From: Heyndrickxia camelliae
GTDB taxonomy: Bacteria; Bacillota; Bacilli; Bacillales; Bacillaceae_C
DNA: 35,694 bases
Direction: 5' to 3'
NCBI RefSeq assembly: GCF_002844575.1
Contig: NZ_PIQO01000027.1
Location: 1-35,694, forward strand
Every line of letters starts with the position of its first letter. The first letter of the stretch is position 1. Under the pieces are notes generated by a model that made no database searches, was not told the origin of the DNA, and saw only the letters and a list, made by a program, of their open reading frames with translations. A program made the position numbers and the translations under genes. Shown piece after piece: positions 6,857 to 16,368 of the stretch.

Positions 6857-8557
6857 TCATTTCACATACTCCGCAACTCGGTTCTTCCCTGCTCTTTTCG
6901 CGCCAATATATAATGCTCGATCGGCGTGGCGAATCAGTGCTAAAGCTTCGTCAGCGTCGAAAGGGGCCACAGCTACTCCGATACTAACGGTGATTGGCAC
7001 CTCGACTTCGTCCATATTTTCATCTAGAGAATTTTTAAAAAGAAATGGGCGATTAGCAATCGTTAAACGTAACAATTCTGCAAGACGTAATGTATCATTT
7101 TTATTCGTATCTTTTAGTAGAATAACAAATTCCTCGCCTCCGTAACGTGCAACAATTCCACGATTGCCGATCAAGCCTTTTATACGCTTAGCCATCATTA
7201 CGAGAATATCATTTCCGCTTTGATGTCCGTATGTATCATTAATCTTCTTAAATGAGTCAATATCCAGCATAATCAAAGACAATTCTTTACGAATGCCTTT
7301 ATCAAGAAGTTTAAATTCATCTGTTAATAAATTATCAAAATAACGATAATTGTAAAGCTTTGTTAGTGGACAATGCTCGCTATTTTTCCTTGTTTGCTCA
7401 TAATGTCTCGCATTGGAAATGGCGACAACGAAATACGAACAAAGGATATCCAATATTGGCAGCTGATATTTTTCATATTGCCCTGTTTTAGTGGAGGCCA
7501 AGAAAAGAACAGCTTCCACTTTCTTATTTTTAAAAATTGGTACGCATAAAACACTTTCTACATTTTCAGGCATATAACCGTCGGCAATATTTTCCCATTC
7601 TCCTTTACTATTAAAGAAAACAGGTTTTTCAGTTGCCCACACTAATCCGCTAATACCCTCATTTTTCCTGATAGGTGGAATCATATTGGGCATTTGAATC
7701 CCATTTTCCATTCCGCGCAAAAGCACCAATGTATCGTCCTTTACATCCAAAATGTACGCATAGTCGACCGTTAAAGTTTGTGAAAGCTTTTGAATAAAAA
7801 TATCCATGACTTCTTTCACCTCTAACGTTTCATTTAATTGATGACCAATTTCTGCAGCCTTAAGCAAATAATCATTAATTCTTTCGGAGGAATTATATAG
7901 TCGGACTACATAACCAAATCCCATAAATGGAAGGGCAATTAATAAGAAGCCAATATATGATAGCTGGTCATTTAAATAATATAGAATAATACTTAGTGGC
8001 ACTACAATACATATAATTAATAATTCCCATAATACATCTAAATCAAATAGACCGCTTTTCTTTCCAAAAAAGACGTTGGAGAAACATATAATGATATGGT
8101 TAATAAGGACATTTGCAATCGCATAAACAATAATTGGGACAATATTGGCATGCATGGATGTTAAACCTATTTTTCCCCCTATCGCAAAATAAATAATTCC
8201 GCTTAAAAGGGACATACAAAAAAACATGACGGAATTAAATGGATATCGATATCCATCATCCTTTTTCACTTTTTGGGACAGTAATACGATACTGATAGAG
8301 AACTGGGTCAAAATGAGTTCAAAGAATAATCCATACGATAAGAATCCCGCCATTGTTACCCATTGAAAGAAGTATATTGGGGTAGAATTAATGTTAATCG
8401 GAAAGTATGAAACAATACCTGCTAATACGCAAAAAGCAACAATAACAGTAATACTTACCGGATTCGGAGGAAAATATAGAAAAGTAAAGTAAGTACCGGC
8501 TGGCACTATTAATAACCAAAGTAAAAGATTAATAGAAAATCTTCTATTTACTTTCAT
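6857..8557 (-). CDS. Membrane GAF-GGDEF diguanylate cyclase
   Basis: The 566-aa protein starts with about six to seven hydrophobic helices (residues about 8 to 215). A GAF-like sensor domain follows (about 235 to 385; LVWATEKPVFF and VESVLCVPIF), then a GGDEF domain (about 400 to 562). The catalytic motif is RYGGEEF (GGEEF at 473 to 477) and the upstream FKKINDTYGH signature is present, so the enzyme should make cyclic di-GMP from two GTP. An RxxD inhibitory site is not present at the usual place before GGEEF (the residues are RGIVARY), so product inhibition may be weak. It lies between folC and comC, where B. subtilis has no such gene. The GAF ligand is unknown. Confidence 0.88.
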   Translation of the reverse strand: MKVNRRFSINLLLWLLIVPAGTYFTFLYFPPNPVSITVIVAFCVLAGIVSYFPININSTPIYFFQWVTMAGFLSYGLFFELILTQFSISIVLLSQKVKKDDGYRYPFNSVMFFCMSLLSGIIYFAIGGKIGLTSMHANIVPIIVYAIANVLINHIIICFSNVFFGKKSGLFDLDVLWELLIICIVVPLSIILYYLNDQLSYIGFLLIALPFMGFGYVVRLYNSSERINDYLLKAAEIGHQLNETLEVKEVMDIFIQKLSQTLTVDYAYILDVKDDTLVLLRGMENGIQMPNMIPPIRKNEGISGLVWATEKPVFFNSKGEWENIADGYMPENVESVLCVPIFKNKKVEAVLFLASTKTGQYEKYQLPILDILCSYFVVAISNARHYEQTRKNSEHCPLTKLYNYRYFDNLLTDEFKLLDKGIRKELSLIMLDIDSFKKINDTYGHQSGNDILVMMAKRIKGLIGNRGIVARYGGEEFVILLKDTNKNDTLRLAELLRLTIANRPFLFKNSLDENMDEVEVPITVSIGVAVAPFDADEALALIRHADRALYIGAKRAGKNRVAEYVK

Positions 8558-8670
8558 TCCTTCCCTCCTCCATTTCTCCCGGTTAATTAGTCATAATGTT
8601 CTAAAATATTTTACCAAACAGTAACTAGAATGTCACTATTAAAGCGATATCCTAGTTTCAAAATAATAAC

Positions 8671-9963
8671 CTATAAAAACTTCTTCAAAAATGGTTTAAT
8701 TTCTGTTAAAAAGTAGAGTGATCCGCATATAATTAACATTTCATTTTCTGCTAAACTCTCTATCAAATCAATTAGGATTGGCTTCCAGTCTTCAAATGCT
8801 GTTGTATTTTCCATCAAGCTTAACTCTGCAAGTTTTTGTGCCGTTTCTACTCGCGGTGAATGAAATTGTGTAAAATAAAATTCCCCATCTAATTTCCGCA
8901 GTTCTTGAAACATCTTGGTCAATTCTTTATCACGTAATGCCGCAAATAAAACTTTTTTCTTTTTGTCTTTATAACGTTCGTTTATGGTCTTAACTAATAC
9001 TTCAACACCTTCTGGATTATGGGCACCATCTAAAACAATTAATGGATTGTTTTGCACTACCTCTAACCTTCCTGGCCAGAAAGCTTTCCGTAACCCGTTA
9101 CGAATATGTTCTTCCTTGATGTTAAGCTGAAGAGTTGCCATCGTTGCTAATGCAGCATTCTTTACTTGATGTGCACCTAACATTGTAATAACAAGATTTT
9201 TTAGGAATAGATTTCCCTTGTTAAAAGTAAACCTTTCCCCAGTTTCAACAGGATTTCGATCAGTCATGTAAAAATCTTTATGAATAATTATCGCATCGGC
9301 CCCTACTGCATTCGCTTTATTAGTAATCACAGCAAGTGCTTTTGATTGTTCAACACCAGTTATTAATGGAATACCACGTTTAATAATTCCTGCTTTTTCA
9401 AAAGCTATTTTCTCAATCGTATCCCCTAAAATATTAATGTGATCTAAACCAATATTTGTTATTATAGTTAGAATTGGTTCTAAGATATTTGTGCTATCCA
9501 ATCTGCCGCCAAGACCAACCTCAAAAATACAATAGTCCATTGGATTCATTCTGGCAAAATAATAAATTGCCATTGTCGTAATGACTTCAAATTCTGTTAA
9601 GGAGCCAAGATCCGTTGTTTCCAATTCTTCCGTTACTGGCTTGATAATGCGAACTAACTCCAGCATTTCTTTATCAGAGATGGGAATACCATTTATACTA
9701 ATGCGTTCATTAAATGTTTCGATGGATGGAGAGGTAAAAGTACCTACTTTATAACCTGCTTCATTTAAAATGGAACGTATGAATGTAACCGTTGAACCTT
9801 TCCCATTTGTTCCTCCTACATGAATGACCCTCAAATCCTTCTCAGGTGAGCCTAATCTCTCCATCATCCATCTCATTCTTTCTAAACCCGGTTTCATTCC
9901 GAATGTTAATCTTGATAATATCCACTCTAAAGCTTCCTCATATGTATGCATGTCTTTTAGCAC
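8671..9963 (-). CDS. folC: Bifunctional folylpolyglutamate/dihydrofolate synthase
   Basis: The 430-aa Mur-ligase-type enzyme adds glutamates to folates and can make dihydrofolate. The ATP-binding loop is VGGTNGKGSTV (residues 49 to 59). The CIFEVGLGGRLDSTNI segment and the C-terminal-domain motif VLDGAHNPEG are intact. It lies 61 bp downstream of valS on the same strand, as in B. subtilis, so the two are probably cotranscribed. A 10-bp stem-loop in the gap (9981..10011) may tune this. The ATG at 9963 has AAGAAGGTG upstream. Confidence 0.93.
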   Translation of the reverse strand: MLKDMHTYEEALEWILSRLTFGMKPGLERMRWMMERLGSPEKDLRVIHVGGTNGKGSTVTFIRSILNEAGYKVGTFTSPSIETFNERISINGIPISDKEMLELVRIIKPVTEELETTDLGSLTEFEVITTMAIYYFARMNPMDYCIFEVGLGGRLDSTNILEPILTIITNIGLDHINILGDTIEKIAFEKAGIIKRGIPLITGVEQSKALAVITNKANAVGADAIIIHKDFYMTDRNPVETGERFTFNKGNLFLKNLVITMLGAHQVKNAALATMATLQLNIKEEHIRNGLRKAFWPGRLEVVQNNPLIVLDGAHNPEGVEVLVKTINERYKDKKKKVLFAALRDKELTKMFQELRKLDGEFYFTQFHSPRVETAQKLAELSLMENTTAFEDWKPILIDLIESLAENEMLIICGSLYFLTEIKPFLKKFL

Positions 9964-9980
9964 CTTCTTTTGAAATAGAT

Positions 9981-10011
9981 GGAAGACGAACCCCTATGTG
10001 ATTCGCCTTCC
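9981..10011 (-). promoter_or_regulatory. Stem-loop between valS and folC
   Basis: GGAAGACGAA and TTCGCCTTCC form a 9-of-10 paired stem around an 11-base loop. On the minus strand it is followed by ATCTATTTC, not by a clear T run, so it is more likely an RNA stability or processing element than a full terminator. Confidence 0.45.
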
Positions 10012-10024
10012 AATTTTTCACTTA

Positions 10025-12670
10025 TTATTCTCCCTTTAATTCAGAAATTCTGGCACTTACAGCAGCCTGTTTTTCTAGATAATCTTTTTCTTTTGCACGC
10101 TCTTCTTCCACTACCTTTTGCGGAGCTTTGCTTACAAACTTTTCATTGCTTAACTTTTTCTGTACACGCTCTACTTCTTGATTCCATTTTTCCAATTCTT
10201 TTTCCAATCTTGCCAGTTCTTCTTCGATATTAATTAAGCCCTCAAGCGGCAAGAAGAGTTCCGCACCCGAAACAACAGCTGTCATTGCCTTATCCGGAGC
10301 AGAAATATCGATTCCAGTTACCAACTCCTCTGGGTTACAGAAACGTTCAATATACGCAGTATTATTATTTAACGTCTCTAGAACTGTTTCATCCTTCACT
10401 TTAATAAATAGTTTAATTTTTTTACTTAGTGGAGTATTTACTTCCGAACGAATATTACGTACAGAACGAATAATTTCCACCAATAGCTTCATTTCATTAG
10501 CCGCTTTTTCATCATGGAATTCAAGATTAATTTGCGGCCAGCTTGCAGTGGTAATAGATTCTCCTTTATGCGGGAGATTTTGCCAAATTTCCTCGGTAAT
10601 AAACGGCATAAATGGATGAAGCAAACGCATTGTATGATCAAGGACAAAAGCCAAAATAGATCTTGTTGTCTTTTTAGCAGCCTCATCTTCACCGTATAAA
10701 GGAAGCTTCGCCATTTCAATATACCAGTCGCAGAAATCATCCCAAATAAAATTGTAAAGTGCACGGCCCACTTCGCCAAACTCATACTTATCAGCGAGCT
10801 TGGTTACAGTTTCAATAGTCTCATTTAATCGCGTGAGAATCCATTTATCTGCAACGGATTTTTCTCCACTTAAATCAATTTCCTCATAGGTTAATCCATT
10901 CATATTCATTAACGCAAATCGGGAAGCATTCCAGATCTTATTAGCGAAATTCCAAACCGATTCAACTTTTTCGATACTAAAACGTAAGTCTTGGCCAGGT
11001 GAACTTCCTGTAGCTAAGAAATAGCGGAGTGCATCGGCACCATACTTGTCGATAACATCCATTGGGTCGACACCGTTACCAAGCGATTTACTCATTTTTC
11101 TTCCTTGATCATCTCGAACAAGTCCATGGATTAATACATCCTTAAACGGTCTTTTTCCTGTAAATTCTAGTCCTTGGAAAATCATTCGTGAAACCCAGAA
11201 TGTAAGTATGTCATAGCCCGTAACTAATGCATCTGTTGGATAATAACGTTTATAATCCGCAGCATCTTCATTCGGCCAGCCCATTGTCGAAAATGGCCAT
11301 AATGCTGAACTAAACCATGTATCTAGAACATCATTATCTTGTTCCCAATTTTCAAGGTCTTGCGGCGGCTCTACATCAACATAGATTTCTCCTGTGTTCT
11401 TATGATACCAAGCTGGAATTCGGTGCCCCCACCAAAGCTGTCTGGATATACACCAATCGTGGATATTCTCCATCCAATATAGATAATTATTTTCAAAACG
11501 TTCCGGTACAAAATGAACCTTGTCTTCCTTCTTTTGCAGTTCGATTGCTGCTTTTGCTAGAGGTCCCATTTTTACAAACCATTGTGTAGATAGATATGGT
11601 TCAACAATGGCATTACTGCGTTCCGAATGTCCAACAGAGTGCATATGCTCTTCAATTTTAAATAATACCCCAAGCTCCTGAAGGTCTTTTACAATTTGCT
11701 TACGGCATTCAAAACGGTCCATACCTTCGTATTTACCAGCATTCTTATTCATCGTACCGTCTTCATTCATAACTAAGATACGTGCAAGATTGTGGCGGTT
11801 GCCAATTTCGAAGTCATTTGGATCATGCGCAGGAGTAATTTTTACAGCGCCGGAACCAAACTCCATATCTACATAGTCATCACCAACAATCGGAATTTCT
11901 CTGCCAGTAATCGGTAAAATAACTGTTTTTCCAATTAAATGTTTATAACGATCATCATCCGGATGTACGGCAACAGCTGTATCACCGAGCATGGTTTCTG
12001 GTCTTGTAGTAGCTATTTCAATTGTACCGGAACCATCTGCAAGTGGATAATTCATATGATAAAAAGCACCTTGAATATCCTTATATATAACCTCTATATC
12101 AGAGAGGGCTGTTTTCGTCGCCGGATCCCAGTTGATGATATATTCTCCTCGATAAATAAGTCCCTTTTTATACAAAGTAACAAATACTTTCTTCACTGCT
12201 TCTGATAATCCTTCGTCCAGCGTAAATCGTTCACGGGAATAGTCTAAGCCTAGTCCTAGTTTAGACCACTGCTTGCGAATAAACGTCGCATATTCCTTTT
12301 TCCATTTCCACGCTTCCTCTAGGAATTTTTCACGGCCAAGATCATAACGGCTTTTGCCCTCTTCTCGAAGTTTTCCTTCTACTTTTGCTTGGGTAGCAAT
12401 TCCTGCATGATCCATCCCTGGAAGCCATAAAACATCATAGCCTTGCATTCTTTTCATTCTTGTTAAAATATCTTGTAATGTGGTATCCCACGCATGACCT
12501 AAATGCAGTTTACCTGTTACATTTGGTGGCGGAATGACAATAGTGTAAGGCTTTTTCTCAGGGTCATCCTTTGCCTCAAAAAACTTTCCATTAATCCACC
12601 AATCATATCGACCTTCTTCAACCGCTTTCGGATCATACTTTGTCGACATCTTTAATTCATTTGCTTCCAT
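10025..12670 (-). CDS. valS: Valyl-tRNA synthetase
   Basis: The 881-aa class I synthetase charges tRNA-Val. The ATP-binding motifs are present: [18 protein letters not shown] (HLGH at 56 to 59) and [10 protein letters not shown] near residue 525. The editing domain ([19 protein letters not shown]) and the C-terminal coiled-coil arm ([20 protein letters not shown]) are complete, and the length is typical. The ATG at 12670 follows AGGTGAGGAAACAAA. A valine T-box leader upstream controls the gene by sensing uncharged tRNA-Val. folC follows in the same direction. Confidence 0.97.
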   Translation of the reverse strand: MEANELKMSTKYDPKAVEEGRYDWWINGKFFEAKDDPEKKPYTIVIPPPNVTGKLHLGHAWDTTLQDILTRMKRMQGYDVLWLPGMDHAGIATQAKVEGKLREEGKSRYDLGREKFLEEAWKWKKEYATFIRKQWSKLGLGLDYSRERFTLDEGLSEAVKKVFVTLYKKGLIYRGEYIINWDPATKTALSDIEVIYKDIQGAFYHMNYPLADGSGTIEIATTRPETMLGDTAVAVHPDDDRYKHLIGKTVILPITGREIPIVGDDYVDMEFGSGAVKITPAHDPNDFEIGNRHNLARILVMNEDGTMNKNAGKYEGMDRFECRKQIVKDLQELGVLFKIEEHMHSVGHSERSNAIVEPYLSTQWFVKMGPLAKAAIELQKKEDKVHFVPERFENNYLYWMENIHDWCISRQLWWGHRIPAWYHKNTGEIYVDVEPPQDLENWEQDNDVLDTWFSSALWPFSTMGWPNEDAADYKRYYPTDALVTGYDILTFWVSRMIFQGLEFTGKRPFKDVLIHGLVRDDQGRKMSKSLGNGVDPMDVIDKYGADALRYFLATGSSPGQDLRFSIEKVESVWNFANKIWNASRFALMNMNGLTYEEIDLSGEKSVADKWILTRLNETIETVTKLADKYEFGEVGRALYNFIWDDFCDWYIEMAKLPLYGEDEAAKKTTRSILAFVLDHTMRLLHPFMPFITEEIWQNLPHKGESITTASWPQINLEFHDEKAANEMKLLVEIIRSVRNIRSEVNTPLSKKIKLFIKVKDETVLETLNNNTAYIERFCNPEELVTGIDISAPDKAMTAVVSGAELFLPLEGLINIEEELARLEKELEKWNQEVERVQKKLSNEKFVSKAPQKVVEEERAKEKDYLEKQAAVSARISELKGE

Positions 12671-12710
12671 TTTGTTTCCTCACCTTCCTAAAAAGTACCT
12701 TCTGAAAAAT

Positions 12711-12975
12711 AAAAAGCTCCCTACGTCAAAAGGACGAAGGGAGCGGATTCGCGGTACCACCTTTTTTCACAGACATGTTTAACATTCAATGTCTGGCACT
12801 TAAACATCCATAACGGCTCTTCACCGGCTTCAATTACTTATACGTTCACTGAAGCTGCTCATGGGCGACCTTCTGATTTGTCTAAACTTAGGAAATCTTT
12901 CAGCAAGCGATTTCCCTCTCTTGAAGTCGACTATAATCATACTCTTCCCAATCAATGCTTTTGATTTTATTTTTT
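12711..12975 (-). promoter_or_regulatory. T-box leader of valS (valine GUC specifier)
   Basis: On the minus strand the leader shows the invariant T-box sequence GGTGGTACCGCG (complement of 12750..12761). A terminator follows (GCTCCCT, loop, AGGGAGC and TTTTT, 12744..12711), and the Stem I part is upstream. The codon GTC (12869..12867), in GAAGGTCGCC, sits where a specifier codon is expected and encodes valine, matching the downstream gene. Uncharged tRNA-Val would stabilise the antiterminator and allow transcription of valS. Stem I was not folded, so its borders are approximate. Confidence 0.92.
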
Positions 12976-12980
12976 TCTAT

Positions 12981-13010
12981 ATAGTATCGAATTTTATTGG
13001 TTATAGTCAA
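12981..13010 (-). promoter_or_regulatory. Predicted promoter of valS
   Basis: TTGACT (13010..13005) and TACTAT (12986..12981) are 18 bp apart on the minus strand, just upstream of the T-box leader. This gives a leader of roughly 300 bases. Confidence 0.55.
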
Positions 13011-13158
13011 TTATTTTTTCCTATTTTCATAAAAAATATTCCTATCTTTCTCATAAAATTGCATCCCACCCAAATAAGGCATGTTTCCATCTAGGCTAAT
13101 GCACCATTTCTTGATTTTCTCATACATTATATGGTATCAAGATGTGGAAGGTGAGGAG

Positions 13159-13350
13159 ATGAAAAAAAAGTTAAATCAATACACATTTCAATCATGGATT
13201 AAAACATGTAAGGGAATTTGCAAACAATTGATTATTCCCTTTGCTATTTTCCAAGGTATTCGCACCATACTCATTCCTACTACCTTTGATGTTTTACTTT
13301 TAGCACTTTTTATTTTAATTGCCCTTGCTTTTTATTTTGAATGGTTTTAA
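13159..13350 (+). CDS. Small membrane protein of unknown function, 63 aa
   Basis: The frame begins at ATG 13159 behind GAAGGTGAGG and ends in TAA. The product starts with a basic stretch (MKKKLNQYTFQSWIKTCKGI) followed by two hydrophobic segments (QLIIPFAIFQGIRTILI and VLLLALFILIALAFYF). It runs opposite to valS and ysxE and shares a bidirectional terminator with ysxE. I do not recognise the family. The good ribosome binding site and membrane-protein composition argue for a real gene. An in-frame upstream start at 13081 exists but has no ribosome binding site. Confidence 0.6.
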   Translation: MKKKLNQYTFQSWIKTCKGICKQLIIPFAIFQGIRTILIPTTFDVLLLALFILIALAFYFEWF

Positions 13351-13413
13351 AAAAAGCGGATGGGCAGCTGATAGACACATGAGCTGGACATTAACTATTT
13401 TAGAAAGGTAAAT

Positions 13414-13449
13414 AACCCAAACCTCTTTCATATTAGTTAGGTTTGGGTT
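13414..13449. terminator. Bidirectional terminator between the 63-aa gene and ysxE
   Basis: AACCCAAACCT and AGGTTTGGGTT form a perfect 11-bp stem with a 14-base loop, with T-rich sequence after it on the plus strand. The stem overlaps the ysxE stop codon, so it can end both convergent transcripts. Confidence 0.8.
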
Positions 13450-14468
13450 TTCGTTTCTGTCATATTCATTCTATTTTCCATTTCATTCATTCTAACCACA
13501 ACATATTCTGTATTTTTGAGCAGCCAATAGTGACTTTGCAGTTCTTTCACAAATTTTATCTCTGCTTTTTTTGATCTTTGTAAACGATAATCTTGGACCG
13601 TTTTAAAAATAGGTCCTGGATAAGCTAAATAACTTAAAAATAATAGTTTCTCGTCTTCCTTAAATGAAAAATGTCCAAAATAAGTGTATATCCAATCAAT
13701 ACATTCATCAAAACGTTTTGGGTATGTTTGTAAGGTCCTCGCTAAAAACGGTAAAAGATCTTGTATTGGGGAAGCAATTTTGGAGTTTTCAAAATTAGTA
13801 AAATAGCCGTATCCTTTGTCATCATATAGAAAATGTTCCGTGGATATTTTTCCATGTGTAATGACGGTTCTGCCCGTTGTTAATTCCTTTGATGTCTCAT
13901 ACCATTCTTCGAGCTTCCTCTTGGAAAAGTCGAGTGCCCTCATTATATCGTTATAAAACATACAAAATAAAAATTCAAAAGGCGACATATACCATTTCTT
14001 TTCACTGGTTTCTAAAAACTCGGTTAAAAATTCCTCTTCTCTTTCCCATTGGTCCATTGTATTTTCGAAATGTGCTTTTCTCTCTTCCGCCTCTATTTGA
14101 ATATTTTTCAACGATAAGGTATGCAATCTAGCAAGTTCTCTAAACATTTTTTGATGTTTTTCATTTCGATCTTCTTTTTCCTCATTTGAAAGCCAAGGCA
14201 TTAAATAATACAAATAATTTTGCATGAGAATCGCATATCTTCCATCCATCGTTGGGTATATTGGGACAATTCGATTATAACCTCGTTGATATAAAACTTG
14301 AACATTGCGGACAAAGTCAACACCATTTTGAGGAAGAATCTTCTTTAATGCATATATTCCATTGTCCGAATATACCTTCCACGTTTTCCCATACTGTTCT
14401 GTATATTTTACTCTTATACCATATTGGTTTAATATGGCGGTTATTTCATCATAAGATGAATCTTTCAT
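13437..14468 (-). CDS. ysxE: YsxE-like spore coat protein (CotS family, kinase-like fold)
   Basis: I choose ATG 14468 (343 aa), which has AGGTGG upstream; an in-frame TTG at 14489 lies before that site. The protein belongs to the CotS/YsxE/YutH group of spore coat proteins with an aminoglycoside-phosphotransferase-like fold. It shows an ATP-loop-like start (WKVYSDNGIYALKKI) and a modified catalytic-loop region (TVITHGKISTEHFLYDD), in which the usual HGDLHxxN is degraded to HGKISTEH, so kinase activity is doubtful. It follows spoVID on the same strand, as in B. subtilis, where both belong to spore coat assembly. Confidence 0.88.
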   Translation of the reverse strand: MKDSSYDEITAILNQYGIRVKYTEQYGKTWKVYSDNGIYALKKILPQNGVDFVRNVQVLYQRGYNRIVPIYPTMDGRYAILMQNYLYYLMPWLSNEEKEDRNEKHQKMFRELARLHTLSLKNIQIEAEERKAHFENTMDQWEREEEFLTEFLETSEKKWYMSPFEFLFCMFYNDIMRALDFSKRKLEEWYETSKELTTGRTVITHGKISTEHFLYDDKGYGYFTNFENSKIASPIQDLLPFLARTLQTYPKRFDECIDWIYTYFGHFSFKEDEKLLFLSYLAYPGPIFKTVQDYRLQRSKKAEIKFVKELQSHYWLLKNTEYVVVRMNEMENRMNMTETKTQT

Positions 14469-14727
14469 TTCACCACCTGCTAAAAACAAATGCGGAGGAG
14501 CTTATCCGGTACACGGACTGCCAAAAAATAGACCTGAAAGTCCTTTAGCCGTGGGCTACTTACGCTCGACACAGCCTATACTTCATAAAGTTATCCACAT
14601 TGTTGGATTTTGTCATTTTGAAAAAATAAAACCTGTGCAATGTACTCAGAAATAGTTGGTTATTTTTTCTTTTAGAATAGAAGGTGAGGATTTAATATAT
14701 ACCCACCTTCTGTTATCTCATAACCTT

Positions 14728-15960
14728 TTATTTTTTTCCTGCGTAAGATGGAATATATAAGACTTGACCTTCGGAAACACTCTGATTTGTTTCCATATGG
14801 TTCATCCTTAATATTTGCTGAACACTAATATTGTATTTTTCAGCCAGATAATCCAAAGTCTCCCCAGATTGAACAATACACATTCTGAGTTTTGCAGCCT
14901 TTTCATCCTGTTTTCTTGCAAAGAAATCAGTAAGGGAGATCGATTCATATTTCTCTTTTTTCTTCTTCTTTTTATTATTATCTGTTGCTTCCAATTCTTC
15001 TACTATTGTTTCTTCCTCAACGGAAACCTCTTCATACTGCACATTAGGAGACTCATCCTGCACTAACTCTATCTCCATAAAAGAGGAAGAGGAAGATTCT
15101 TCTTCTAGTACATTAGCCTTTTTCTTCTTCTTGCGTTCTAATGACTCATCTAATAATGATTGTGAAAACTCGTAAGAATTGAAGGAATTCTCATGTTCTG
15201 GCTGTGTCTGATGTACATCAAAGGCTACGGAAGGGCCTTGTTCAGTGGTACTGTACTCATTCTCATTTGGAACCTTTCTAACCTCTACATTAAAAGGTTG
15301 ATATAATTCCTCTTCCTCTTTATTTTCCTCCTCTTCTTCTGCCTCCTGATAATCAGCAGTATCATTACGGGATAGGTTATAAATTGGAATTAGTTCTTCT
15401 TCTTCCTGATTGTGTTGCTCTTTCTCAGATTGATAGGTAGAATCATCTTCCTCATCATCTATCTCATCATCTTCTTTATCATCTGATTGATTACGAAAGA
15501 CTGGCTCTGCCTCTTCTACTGATGTATATTCCTCTTCATTTTGTAACCCATAGATAGTCAAATCAGCATTAAGTTTCAAACAAAGATCATCAAGTAAATC
15601 ATAATCAAAGGAGTCTATCGATACGTCCAAATTTGAAACATCTTCCACCTTTTCTTTTGGTATGGTTATGTCAACAGGAAATTGATGATTAAATTCATAA
15701 ACCCCGTCTTGATCACGGTATTCTAATGTATGAACATATTTTTTTTGCCAAGAAAAATCTTCTTCCTCTACAGTTTTTGCATTATTTCTAAACTCTCCAC
15801 TTAAAAATAAATTTCCCTGAATTACAATATATTGTTCCTGTTCTTGAATCGTAATATGAGGATCTAAAGAAATGGATAAGAGCTCTTCTACTTCCTGTCC
15901 CCTTTTAAACCAAACTGATTCCTCTAATGAAAATCGTAAAGACGATTGATTTTCGGACAA
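14728..15960 (-). CDS. spoVID: SpoVID spore coat morphogenetic protein
   Basis: The 410-aa protein has the conserved SpoVID N-terminus (starts with TTG, reading SENQSSLRFSLEESVWFKRG) and a long, very acidic middle region (about 150 to 230). Two Lys runs are present (ERKKKKKA and NNKKKKKKEKYE). A single LysM domain lies at the C-terminus (about 360 to 405; VQSGETLDYLAEKYNISVQQ). SpoVID encases the forespore with coat proteins together with SpoIVA and SafA. The TTG start at 15960 has GGGAGG eight bases upstream. A good sigma-E promoter lies at 16014..16042, which fits mother-cell expression. Confidence 0.92.
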   Translation of the reverse strand: MSENQSSLRFSLEESVWFKRGQEVEELLSISLDPHITIQEQEQYIVIQGNLFLSGEFRNNAKTVEEEDFSWQKKYVHTLEYRDQDGVYEFNHQFPVDITIPKEKVEDVSNLDVSIDSFDYDLLDDLCLKLNADLTIYGLQNEEEYTSVEEAEPVFRNQSDDKEDDEIDDEEDDSTYQSEKEQHNQEEEELIPIYNLSRNDTADYQEAEEEEENKEEEELYQPFNVEVRKVPNENEYSTTEQGPSVAFDVHQTQPEHENSFNSYEFSQSLLDESLERKKKKKANVLEEESSSSSFMEIELVQDESPNVQYEEVSVEEETIVEELEATDNNKKKKKKEKYESISLTDFFARKQDEKAAKLRMCIVQSGETLDYLAEKYNISVQQILRMNHMETNQSVSEGQVLYIPSYAGKK

Positions 15961-16013
15961 AGCGGCTTCCTCCCTTCAATTCCTATAAACAACTAATTCA
16001 TTATGTCATTAAC

Positions 16014-16042
16014 ACTCTATGATAAAAACATACAAAATATGA
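16014..16042 (-). promoter_or_regulatory. Predicted sigma-E promoter of spoVID
   Basis: On the minus strand TCATATT (16042..16036) matches the sigma-E -35 consensus KMATATW. CATAGAGT (16021..16014) matches six of eight positions of CATACAHT, with a 14-bp spacer. spoVID is known to be sigma-E dependent in B. subtilis. Confidence 0.6.
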
Positions 16043-16070
16043 ATCTTATCAAGGGCTCTTTTTCTTAAAC

Positions 16071-16099
16071 TTGTTGATTTAAATGAAAAATCGTATAAT
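16071..16099 (+). promoter_or_regulatory. Promoter-like sequence of a possible small RNA
   Basis: TTGTTG (16071..16076) and a perfect TATAAT (16094..16099) are 17 bp apart on the plus strand. No convincing gene follows (only an unlikely 13-codon frame). A transcript would run into the terminator-like repeat at 16228..16365. The rest of the 16100..16227 stretch shows nothing else. Confidence 0.35.
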
Positions 16100-16227
16100 C
16101 ATAACATTCAAGTAAAGATTAATACCCCCAAAGATGAGACAATTTAAAACAAACGGAAAGCAATTAAACAACTAATCAAAAAACTTTATAACAAACATAT
16201 TCAGCAGTGTTACAGATTATTACTAAC

Positions 16228-16365
16228 AAAAAGAGGCTGGGACAAAACGCAGTGAAAATCAAAAAAACGCATGAAATCAAATTTAAAAATCTTGATTTCA
16301 TGCGTTTTTGCTTTCGTAGATTTAACCAATTTCAATGATTTTTTTACTTATGTCCCAGCCTCTTT
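16228..16365. repeat. GGCTGGGAC-type palindromic repeat, copy 1 (hemL terminator)
   Basis: About 138 bp bounded by AAGAGGCTGGGAC and GTCCCAGCCTCTT. A nested inner inverted repeat reads GCATGAAATCAA and TTGATTTCATGC. Its reverse complement occurs at 23321..23457 with almost no differences. It ends three bases before the hemL stop codon, so it forms the 3' end of the hem operon transcript and probably terminates it. Repeats with this GGCTGGGAC core are known to me as scattered terminator-like elements in Firmicutes. Confidence 0.85.
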
Positions 16366-16368
16366 CCA

